Assembly: GCA_036169595.1 (NCBI GenBank)
Contig: CM069765.1
Span: 7,417,501 to 7,450,000, forward strand
Reading direction: 5' to 3'
Origin: Dictyostelium firmibasis
Lineage: Eukaryota > Evosea > Eumycetozoa > Dictyosteliales > Dictyosteliaceae
DNA length: 32,500 bases
Under the pieces are notes generated by a model that was not told the origin of the DNA, did not search any database, and saw nothing but the letters and a program-made list of their open reading frames with translations. The translations under genes and the position numbers were made by a program. Shown in pieces: positions 1 to 10,694 of the stretch. How positions within the stretch are numbered: the first letter of the stretch is position 1; the number at the start of each line of letters is the position of its first letter.

Positions 1-2
1 TA

Positions 3-966
3 TTTAAAAGATATGGGCTTAGTCTCTATGAGTTTTTGAAAAAAAATAGATATAGACCACTCCCTTTATCGCAAATTCAAAAGATTAGTAAACAATTGTT
101 AACTGCAATTTATTGTAAGTTTTTTTTTCCACCTTTTTTTTTTAAAAAAAAAATTTAATATTAAATTCTTTCTGTTTTCATTGTTTCATATATATTTATA
201 TTTATATATTTATATTTATATTATTTAAAATAGCAATGCATAAATTATCATTAGTTCACACAGATTTAAAACCAGAGAATATTTTATTAGAATCATCAAA
301 ATTTACATATATCGAAAAATCAATACCATTACAATTTAAAATGGATCCAACCAATAGTTCAATGGATCATTACTGTCACTTACTTGATACCGATATTGTG
401 GTGATTGATTTCGGTGGTGCAACATTTGAAAATACTCATCATACATCTATCGTTTGTAGTAGACCCTATAGACCACCCGAAATTATCTTGGGAATGGGTT
501 GGAGTTATCCATGCGATATTTGGGGTATTGGTTGTATATTGGTTGAGCTATATTTGGGCTATACTTTATTCGATACTCATAATAATGTACAACATTTAGC
601 TATGATGGAAAAAGTAATGGGTCCATTTCCAAATTCAATGTCAAATATTTCAAAGTATGTTTTTTTTTATTTTTATTTTATATTTATTAAATTATTTTAA
701 CCACTTTTTTTATTATTATTTCATACTTTAGAAAATATTTTAATGATTATGGAATTTTAAATAGGCCACAAAACACTGATGAAATTAAATCTATGGAAAG
801 AGTTGAAGGTCTAAAACAATTAAAAGAGTATTTTCATCCTTGTCACCATTCATTTTTTGATTTGGCAACCCGTTTATTAGAATATCAACCATCAAAAAGA
901 ATTTCAGCATCTGATGCACTTTGTCATCCATTTTTATTTGAAATAATAGAAAATGATTGTTTTTAA
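3..966 (+). CDS. LAMMER/CLK-family protein kinase, C-terminal part (5' end outside window)
   Basis: Dual-specificity CMGC kinase of the CLK (LAMMER) type; family members phosphorylate SR splicing factors in the nucleus. Three exons close in frame: <3..114, 234..654 and 732..966, with introns gtaagt..tag and gtatgt..tag. The first exon encodes the lobe hinge region with YGLSLYEFL. The second carries the catalytic loop HTDLKPEN (the Thr is typical of CLKs), the metal-binding DFGGA, the activation-segment end SRPYRPPEIILGMGW, and HLAMMEKVMGP, the signature that names the LAMMER group. The third completes the C-lobe with ATRLLEYQPSKRISASDAL and ends NDCF-stop. The ATP-binding N-lobe and any N-terminal extension lie left of the window. 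It may be clkA of D. discoideum, but the missing N-terminus prevents a firm name. It converges with the kelch-like gene on the other strand, about 210 bp away. Confidence 0.9.
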
Positions 967-1176
967 CCAATCATATAAAACATATATATACATATAAAAT
1001 TCTTTTTTTTTTTTTTCTTTTTTTTTTTCTTATAATTTTTTTACAACAATGGGCATAAAAAAAAGTCTTAATTGCAAAATGATGAATCAAATAAAACCTA
1101 GTATAATAATAACCATTTCACATCATATTATAATACAACTATTTTTTTTATTATTTTTTTTCTATTTTTTTTTTAT

Positions 1177-2141
1177 TTAGAATCTATGCGCTGTATAAAG
1201 ATATTTATGATCAATATTAATTTGATTTTCAGACCAAGAATTTGTTGAACATCTATATTCAAAGATTGAAGAATTACTTGGGAGATAAATTGAATCATCC
1301 CCGTCGAATAATAATCTTGAGAAATTTGTTTTCTTTAAACAACTTGCCAAAGGGTGAATTGTTTTAGTTTTAATATCGAATCTTAGGAATTGATTAATTT
1401 TCCATTTATAGATGTAGAGCGAATGATTCTTTGGAACATAACAACTGTGAGAGAATAAAGTTTGTTTCTTATCAAACTTGTAAATGGTTGTTACGGTTCT
1501 ATCGGTAATATTAAAACAATCGATCTGTTGATTATAGTCCTTATCTGAAATCCAACCACCCAACATATAGATTGAATTCTCTTTAGCTGAGTAACAAAGT
1601 TGTGCCTCCAAAATAGGACCGTTGGTTTTAGCATATATTATATACTCTCCTGTTCTAATATTCCAACGATAGATACATTGTTGTAATTGGTCATTCAATA
1701 ATCCACCAATTAAATAAATATAATCATTTAGTTTATCGTAGAATGTTGATCGGTACATTGCATTATCCCATTGTCCATTAGTTATTAATTTAGTCTTTTC
1801 AGAGTTTAAACAATACTTTAAACATGATTTTCCATTGGTTATATATATTGATTCCCTTGTGGCTGATATTGAAAATAACGATCCTCTAAATGTTCCAAAT
1901 TCTCTTTGATTTTTATTTTTAAATTGCATCTTTTCGATATTCTTATTCTTTATATTAAATCTATATAATGAATTTATATCATTATGATCATTACCACAAA
2001 ATAAATATATATATTGTTCAAAATTATTATTATTACAATTATTATTTATTATGGAATTATAGTTATTATTATAATTAATAATACTATTACTAATATTATT
2101 ATAATTAATAATACTATTGTTATTAATATTATTATTATTAC

Positions 2142-2238
<97 letters not shown>

Positions 2239-2511
2239 ATTATTATGGTTGTTGTTATCGTTGCTATTGTTATTAGTACCATTAACAAAATTACAACTAC
2301 TAACTATAATGCTATTACTAACTATATTATTATTAGTGTTATTGTTATTATTGGAACAACTAATAATATTATTACAAACACTACTGTTAATGTTTAAATT
2401 ATTTATATTATTATTATTATTATTATTACTTTGTAACATCTCATTATTTTTTAAGGGAAAATTATTGTTACCATTTTTTTGAACATCTGATTCAAAATTT
2501 GCAGTAAACAT
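1177..2511 (-). CDS. Kelch-like beta-propeller protein with Asn-rich N-terminus
   Basis: Single-exon gene of 444 residues. About the first 165 residues are low complexity and dominated by Asn (AAT codons). From about residue 166 there are repeated propeller-type strands, IYLFCGND, IYITNGKS, IYLIGGLL, IYMLGGWI and LYIYKW, alternating with a phrase such as YRWNIRTGE or CFNITDRT. This is the four-stranded blade pattern of degenerate kelch repeats, about six blades. Such propellers are protein-interaction platforms; no partner domain (BTB, F-box, RING) is present. The gene ends with AHRF-stop and AATAAA follows immediately, consistent with a compact 3' end. A second, unrelated kelch protein lies at 21574. 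Specific function unknown. Confidence 0.8.
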
Positions 2512-3143
2512 TTATATTTCTTTTCTTTATTTAATTTTTATAAAATTTTATTATTTATTTTATTTAATTTATTATTACTATTATTATTATTATTATTATT
2601 ATTTTTATTTTTATATTTATTTATGTAAAATAAAGATTATTTTTTTTCTCTTCTTTTGAATTTTTACTTTTTTGTGTGATTCTATTTGTTTGGTTTTTGT
2701 TTTTTGTTATTTTTTTTTTAATAATTTTAATAATTAAATTAAATTTGGGAAAAAAAAAAAAATGGGATTTATTGTTTAAAAAATAATAAAAAAAAAAAAA
2801 TAAAAAAAAACAAAAAAAAAAAAGAGATTATTAATAGTTCAACCCACAAGTGTGTTTGTATATAAAAACTATTATTTTAATGGTAAACACAAAACAACCC
2901 CATTTTGTTCTGCATTCAGAGTATTTACATAAAAAACTAAACAGCTTTTTTTTTTTTATTTTAAAAGGGGTTGGGGTGTAATTTGGAGAAAAAAAAAAAA
3001 AAAAGAAAGTATTTTTACACAATCATAACCATAAACTATTTATTATTTGAAATTTCATTGGGTGATAAATTGGGAGTTTTTTTTTTATCCTCATTTTATT
3101 TTATTTTTTCAATTTTTTTAATTTTTTTTATTTTTTTACGCTA
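2512..3143. other. Intergenic simple sequence with one DUSE-like motif
   Basis: Upstream flank of the minus-strand kelch-like gene, made of A and T runs and a short TTA microsatellite near 2580-2610. The only stretch of mixed composition is about 2835-2945. It holds AACCCACAAG (2841-2850) and TATATAAAA (2859-2867), followed by about 75 bases of ordinary complexity and a long T run from 2946. The arrangement is discussed as a possible small-RNA promoter. No protein gene is visible. Confidence 0.5.
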
Positions 3144-3328
3144 CTACTGCTGCTGATCCACATAATAAACCTTAAATACATTGAAATCCAATGTTAACCT
3201 GGAAATTATTTTTGAAATTCTTACGGAGATTTTATCAGAACAATGAACAATGATATCATTTTCTTTATCTATTTTTTTTGTTTTAGAATAATAAGAGGAT
3301 AACAAAGCTTGCTTGATTGGTCATCTCC
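3144..3328 (-). pseudogene. Orphan coding-like exon, C-terminal end of an unidentified protein
   Basis: On the minus strand an open frame of 61 codons runs from an acceptor-like TTTTTACAG to two tandem TAG stops, with AATAAA-like sequence just beyond. The residues look like real protein: it begins GDDQSSKLCYPLIILKQ, continues ENDIIVHCSDKISVRISKI and ends FNVFKVYYVDQQQ. Codon usage is mixed, unlike the poly-Phe or poly-Lys shadows elsewhere. No ATG and no credible donor exon is visible between it and the Topors-like gene, which starts on the other strand at 3497. It is therefore either a terminal exon whose first exon I cannot find or, more likely, a 5'-truncated gene fragment. I do not recognise the family. 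Confidence 0.4.
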
Positions 3329-3496
3329 CTGTAAAAAGTGTTTTGTAATTTAAAATCTAATTTTGTTGATAAAATTAAAAAAAAAAAAAAAAATTTTAAA
3401 GAAAAAAAAAAATTAAAAAAAAATAAAATAAAAAAAAAAAAATGAAAAAAAAAAGAAATTAATGAAATTTTATAAATTAAAAAATGAAACACTATA

Positions 3497-5365
<1,869 letters not shown>

Positions 5366-5479
5366 ATCACTGGCCTCTTTCATGAGAATTTTAATTTCAA
5401 ATTAAAAAAATAATAAAAATTTCGACAAATACTTTTTTTTTTTTACCAATCAATCAATTATAATTTTATTTTTGCTTTT

Positions 5480-5848
5480 TATCTTTGAATATTTTTTTTT
5501 TTTTTTTTGAATGAAAGCGAAATATTTTATGCTACAATTTGCAAAAGAATGATTTAAGCTCCTTAAAAAAAAATAATAAAAATCCATAGGACAAGTTGGA
5601 AAACTAATTTTTTTTTTTTTTTTTGAGCAAAAAAAAAAAAAGAAATAATGTGGTAGATTGGTGGCTTTGTATTTGTGTTTTTCCTAGGAAAAACATAAAT
5701 TTTTTTTTTTTGTTTTTTTAGTTGTTATCTTTGAACGCTTTTTTTTTTTTAATAAAAACGAAATATTGTTTGCTTGGGATGGCAAAGAATGATTCCTTAA
5801 AAAAAAAAACAAAGATCCAAGAGACAAGTTTGGAGAACCAGTTTTTTT
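5480..5848. repeat. Diverged direct duplication (two ~125-bp copies)
   Basis: Copy A (5480-5610) and copy B (5726-5848) share a series of blocks in the same order: ATCTTTGAA, a T run, GCGAAATATT or ACGAAATATT, GCAAAAGAATGATT or GGCAAAGAATGATT, CCTTAAAAAAAAA, ATCCATAGGACAAG or ATCCAAGAGACAAG, then TTGGAAAACTA or TTGGAGAACCA before a T run. Mismatches and small gaps are spread evenly, so the duplication is not recent. No coding potential is evident in either copy. Confidence 0.65.
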
Positions 5849-5897
5849 AAGATTAAAAAAGAGGAAGACCATGATTGATAGGTAATAATTTAGTGTG

Positions 5898-5940
<43 letters not shown>

Positions 5941-6696
5941 AAAGAAATGTAAGATGAGAGGTTTTCTTTTTATTTTAATTTATTTTATTTTATATTATAT
6001 TATTTTTTTAATAACTTACTAACACGATTATATACTATGAATGAAAATGTCTGGCACAAAGTTAGTGGATGCGACTTTTCATAAGTTTTTTTAATTAGAA
6101 TTTTTTTTTGACTGAAAAATAACTTCAAATTTGGTACCTATCATTTGAATACTGTGCATCTCAATAGAGACACAAAATTATTGTTTTGTATAATTTTTTT
6201 GAGGGGTTTTTATACTCTTTTTTTTTTTTTCATTTTTCAAGAAAAATAAAATTAATTATCAATTCTAGCAATTTTCTCATAAAAAAAAAAAAAAATGCAT
6301 CATCACCAACCCCCTTTTTTTTCCGACCGGATCGTACGATTCATCATGATAAAAATAACTTTGAAAGAAATGAAATTCAAAAGAAAAAAAATTGGTATTT
6401 CATTTATTTTTTATTTATTTATTTTTTTAAAAAAAATTTTTTCTTTTCAAAATATTGTTGAATTTTATATATTTTTTATATTTACACTGATTTTTATTAT
6501 TACATCTATTATATATAAAATAAAATATATAATATAAACTTATATTATTTTATTCACTATGTAGTTTGGTTGTAGTAAACTGTAATGAATAAAAGGTGTA
6601 CTTTTTTTAATTATTTTTTTTTTAAATACTTAGAAAAAAAAAAAAAAAAAAAATATTCATTTGGTTATTTTTTTTTTATTTTCGCACTTAAACAGT

Positions 6697-6844
6697 GGAC
6701 GCCACAACAAATTCAAAACGGTGGTAGAATGTTAAGCCGTTTTTGAAAAAAAAATTTGTATTGAAATTTTTTTTTTGTATTGAAAATTTTTTTTTTTATT
6801 TAACATTTCGCGCACAAGTTGACTTAAAATTTGTTATGGCGTCC
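6697..6844. repeat. Inverted repeat, 17-bp arms
   Basis: The left arm GGACGCCACAACAAATT (6697-6713) is the reverse complement of the right arm AATTTGTTATGGCGTCC (6828-6844) at 16 of 17 positions. The 114-base interval holds a smaller hairpin, AAAACGG pairing with CCGTTTT. These are among the most GC-rich bases of the intergenic region, so chance pairing of AT filler is not the explanation. Confidence 0.65.
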
Positions 6845-7142
6845 GCCGCTCCAAATTTAAAAAAAAAAATAAATTTTGTATGATTTTGAAAATTTTGACC
6901 CTGCTGACATGCTTTCAAAACTGGGACATTTTATTAAAAATTCAAATTATTTCTATTTTTTTATTGTTTATTTATTTTTTTTCTATTTACTAGTTTTTTT
7001 TTTTTTTTTTCATAATAATAATATTTATTTTTAATGTATTTTTGAAATAATATTTAAGAGATTGATTTGGTTGTTTTTTTTTTTTAACTATGAGGTTCCA
7101 CTATAATTTTTATCAAATTACAAGCTTCCATTCAAAAAAAAC

Positions 7143-7178
<36 letters not shown>

Positions 7179-7433
7179 AATGGCACACTCAGCAAGCTGC
7201 TTGCCTTGCGACCGAAAAATCACCTTTCAACGTTTAAAAAAGCTTTTTTTTTAGCATTTTTCAAATTTTCATTTTTTTTTTTTATTGCAGAAATCCCCCT
7301 TTCCTCATATAAAAAAAAAAAAAAAAAAGTAAAAAATTTCAATTTTTTTTTTTTTTTTTCATTCAATTTTTTTTTCCACCATAGCCATAAACAGATATTT
7401 TTTATTCATACACAATAATTAACACATATAAAA

Positions 7434-8954
7434 ATGGATGAGACCAATTATCAATACCACATAAGCGTTTTAAAAGGAACAAATCCAGAAGCTAAAAATA
7501 AGAAAGAAACTGATAAAATTGAAAGTATTAAAAAACATTTCATTTTTGGATCTGTTGAAGGAAAAGAGGAATTGCAAAAAAATGGTAAGGCTTTAAATTT
7601 TTTTTTGAAAAAAAAAAAAAAAAAAAAAATTAAAAATTTCCTGTTTTGCATATTCAAATAATTAATTAATTTTTTTTTTTTTTTATTATTATTTACATAA
7701 TTTTTTTTTTTTTTTATTATTATTTACATAATTTTTTTTTTTTTATTTTATTTTATTTTTTTTTTTTTGATAATAGTAATGGGAACTTTTAGAATCGTTC
7801 CAATAGAGGCAGATAAATTAGCAATCTTAAAAAGTAACCATATTGTTGGTGGTGAACATTTAACTAAAACCAGACTCATCGATGGTTTAAAGGGACACTA
7901 CTGGGCATCAAAAATTCAAGATGTAGAAGATTTTTTAAGCAAATGTTCAGAATGTTCATCGATTTATCCACTCAAAGAAAAAGATGATAAAAAAGATGAT
8001 AAAAAAGATGATAAAAAAGATAAAAAAGATAAAAAGGATAAGAAAGAGGATAAAGAAGAGGATAAAGAAGTTAAAAAAGATAAAAAGAAATCATCAAAGA
8101 AATCTATAGAGGAAGAACCAAAAGAACCAAGTGATACTGAAAGTAGTGAAGAAGAGGACGAAAAACCAACTAAAAAGAGATCAAAAGCTACCTCAACCAC
8201 TCCATCTCCAACAAAAACTGTTGCTAAATCAAGATCAAAGGCTTCAATCAAAGAAAAAGAGGCCGAAAAAGAAACTAAAGAAAAAGAAAAAGAAAATAAA
8301 GAAAAAGAAACCAAACAAAAGGAAAAGAATGAAAAAGAAAAAGAAAAGGAAAAAGAAAAAGAAAAGGAAAAGGAAAAAGAAAAGGAAAAGGAAAAGGAAA
8401 AGGAAAAGGAAAAAGAAAAATCAAAGGGTAAAGAAAAGGAAAAAGAAAAGGAAAAAGAAAAAGAAAAAGAAAAAGAAAAGGAAAAAGAAAAAGAAAAAGA
8501 AAAAGAAAAGGAAAAGGAAAAGGAAAAGGAAAAGGAAAAGGAAAAGGAAAAGGAAAAGGAAAAGGAAAAGGAAAAGGAAAAAGAAAAGGAAAAGGAAAAG
8601 GAAGAGGAAGTGGGTTCAGATTCAGATTCAGAAAATAAAGAATCTAGTAAAAAGAGAAAATCATCATCAACAGCAGGTTCTAAAAAGAAACCAAGAGTCA
8701 CTGCCTCACGTTCAGATAATAAGGAAGAGAGTGGTTCTTCAAATGACACTGACACTGCCGCTTCATCTGCTGATGCCACAGTAGCCCCAACTGCCACTGA
8801 ATCAAAGAAATCAATTCCAACTCCATCAAAAGCTGCCCTCAAGTCATCAGCAAAAGTTCCAACTGAACAAAAGTTTGGTGATGTTACTATCACTGAATTA
8901 AAATCAGCTTTGGCTGTCCTCACAAGAGTTATTGACGCAATGGAAAAGAAATAA
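7434..8954 (+). CDS. Protein with integrase-type HHCC zinc-binding module and Lys/Glu-rich tract
   Basis: Two exons, 7434..7584 and 7777..8954, encode 442 residues; the intron is gtaagg..aatag. Residues 65-112 fit the H2C2 zinc-binding module known from the N-terminus of retroelement integrases and from host genes derived from them: H72-x5-H78, then TKTRLIDGLKGHYWASKIQDV and C107-x2-C110. The GHYW motif and the following DVxxFLxxCxxC are the family pattern. No integrase catalytic core follows, and the frame is intact, so this looks like a functional host protein. After the finger comes a basic/acidic region (DDKK repeats, then a KEKE tract of about 100 residues likely to form a rigid charged helix), a Ser/Thr-rich stretch, and a conserved-looking C-terminal helix ELKSALAVLTRVIDAMEKK. 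A nuclear or nucleic-acid role is plausible but inferred. Confidence 0.78.
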
Positions 8955-9321
8955 ACAAAAAAAAAAAAAAAAAAAAGAAATTAAAAAAAAAAAAATAAAA
9001 AAAAATGTAAAATTAAATTCTTTATTCTCCAACTTCATTAATAAAAAATCTTGTTTGTGTTTATTCTATTTTTTATTATTTTTTTATTATTTTTTCCAAA
9101 TTACAAAAAATAAAAAACCAAAATGTGATTTCTTGCCAATATTGATCTTTTTGAGTTTTCAAAAAAAAAAAAATAATAAAAAAAAACAAATTCCACAAAT
9201 TTTATAATCTTAATAAAGAATATTAAAATTTTTACCAAAAAAAAGTACCCCCTTCGACCTTTTTTAATTTTTTTTTTTTTTTAAATTTATTTAGTTTTTT
9301 AATTTATTTAGTTTTATCTTT

Positions 9322-9361
<40 letters not shown>

Positions 9362-9378
9362 CAGATCTAATTATCGAA

Positions 9379-9410
<32 letters not shown>

Positions 9411-9456
9411 AAAATAAATAAATAAAAAAATAAATAAATAAAATTTTTAATAAATA
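8955..9456. other. Intergenic AT-rich spacer
   Basis: Terminator/promoter spacer between two plus-strand genes. It contains A and T runs, including a 36-base T run near 9326-9361, and an AAATAAATAAATA-type leader just before the next ATG. No gene or structured element was seen. Confidence 0.6.
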
Positions 9457-10004
9457 ATGTTATTTAATCAACATGTATTCAAATATAAAGAAGGATTTTA
9501 TGGAAACAGAGACTATGATACAGTTTATCCAATTACATTAATTGATAGTATATCTACACAAGAATTTATTTTTATAGTCAATAATTTAAATTATAAAATT
9601 CCTTGTTATCTTTCAATTTTAAATAGTATAGCTTTATTTTTAATTTTCCCAATCAATATTTTTTTATTTATATTTCATCGTAGTTCAATATTGCAAATTC
9701 TATTCTTATTGTTTTTGATTATTTCAACTATAATATTATTAGCGGTAAACATTTTTGAATTCTATTTGGTAAGATTTTTTTATTATTATTTTTTTTCCTA
9801 TTGTTATTATATTCAAAACTATTATTTTTTACTAAACTTAATTCACTTTTAAAAAGCCAAAAAAGAGAATAAAAACATTTGTCCAAGAATTAAACAATGA
9901 ATTTTCAAATAGATTACTCTCATTTCATATAAACCAAGATGGTAATATTTTTTTATTATTCCCATTTCCTGACCATTTTTATAAAAATTTGCCCTGTCCT
10001 TTTC

Positions 10005-10072
<68 letters not shown>

Positions 10073-10261
10073 CTACCAGAGCTTTTCATTGCCAATGATT
10101 CATACCAACAAGCTAAATTACAAAATACATCAATTGATTACCTACCAATCATCGAAACAACACAAAATATACAATCATTAACAGATTTAGATAGGGTCAA
10201 TTTGAAAAATGAATATTACGAAACAGGGGCTGAGGTAGTAATTTGCAAATCTAGCTTTTAG
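9457..10261 (+). CDS. Small membrane protein, CHIC/Erf4-like
   Basis: Exons 9457..9768 and 9857..10261 (intron gtaaga..aaaag) give 238 residues. The start [20 protein letters not shown] followed by VNNLN resembles the opening of the CHIC/Erf4 family (human CHIC2 has NRFDSEFP, then a Val/Ile..EEF..SI..VN pattern). Two hydrophobic segments follow (about residues 50-70 and 76-103), where CHIC proteins have a hydrophobic Cys-rich stretch. Then comes [15 protein letters not shown], comparable to the CHIC2 segment RRSIQKLLEWENNRL. Family members are palmitoylated or act with DHHC palmitoyltransferases, but the expected Cys cluster is absent here. A run of 23 Gln (CAA codons, 10004-10072) is present. 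The 3' end is uncertain: a donor at GTAATT in codon 230 joined to the TTTTCAG acceptor near 10311 would replace the last residues by YNPSDNLFN-stop. The family call is an inference from pattern only. Confidence 0.55.
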
Positions 10262-10694
10262 TTTCAAAAAAAAAAATATATAAACTTTTGAAGGATATAT
10301 TTAAATTTTCAGTATAATCCATCTGATAACTTATTTAATTAGAGTTAAAATAAAGTTTGAAGAAGGAAATTTTTAATTTTTTTTTCATTTTTGAAAAGTT
10401 AGAGTTAAAAAAAAAGTTTTGTAAATTAAAGAATAGACTCAAAGTTTTTTTTGATTATTTTTTTTTTTATCTATTAATAAAAAATTGGTAATTTAATAGA
10501 TCCAAAAGTTGAAACATTATTTGTGTTTGTAAAAGATTTGAGTGTGATAACTATTTGAATCATGTAAAAGGATAAGTTTTTTTTTAAAAAAAAAAAAAAT
10601 TAATCCAAATAATAAGTAAAAAAAAGGTTAAATTATTTTTTATAAAATAAATTATTAATTATTATTTTAATTAAAATTTTTGTTATTGATTTTA
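10262..10694. other. Convergent 3' intergenic region
   Basis: Lies between the CHIC/Erf4-like gene (+) and GAA1 (-). It contains a possible alternative terminal exon beginning after TTTTCAG near 10311, a roughly 20-bp direct repeat (TTAGAGTTAAAATAAAGTTT near 10340 and a near copy at about 10400), and a 25-codon coding-like frame (10481-10558) discussed in the findings. Otherwise AT filler. Confidence 0.5.

Larger units (their letters stand above)
5366..7433. other. Long intergenic region without an intact gene
   Basis: About 2.07 kb between the Topors-like gene and the HHCC-finger gene. It contains a diverged duplication (5480-5610 and 5726-5848) with a 20-bp perfect palindrome between the copies, a 40-base A run (5899-5938), a GC-richer island at 6295-6370 with the palindrome ATCGTACGAT, an inverted repeat at 6697-6844, a coding-like patch at 6880-6960, and a second GC-richer island at 7178-7235 about 200 bp before the next start codon, probably part of its promoter. 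Everything else is homopolymer and AT-rich filler. Confidence 0.6.

Noticed and set aside
6295-6400. Plus-strand frame FRPDRTIHHDKNNFERNE as a small gene
   Set aside because: Enclosed by poly-Phe and poly-Lys readings of homopolymers with no credible start or splice site.
8131-8784. Plus-strand poly-Lys/Arg frame
   Set aside because: Out-of-frame reading of the same Lys/Glu repeat.
7964-8923. Minus-strand 319-codon frame of alternating Phe-Ser
   Set aside because: Antisense of the KEKE-coding repeat. The plus-strand frame has the conserved zinc module, an intron and a sensible C-terminus.
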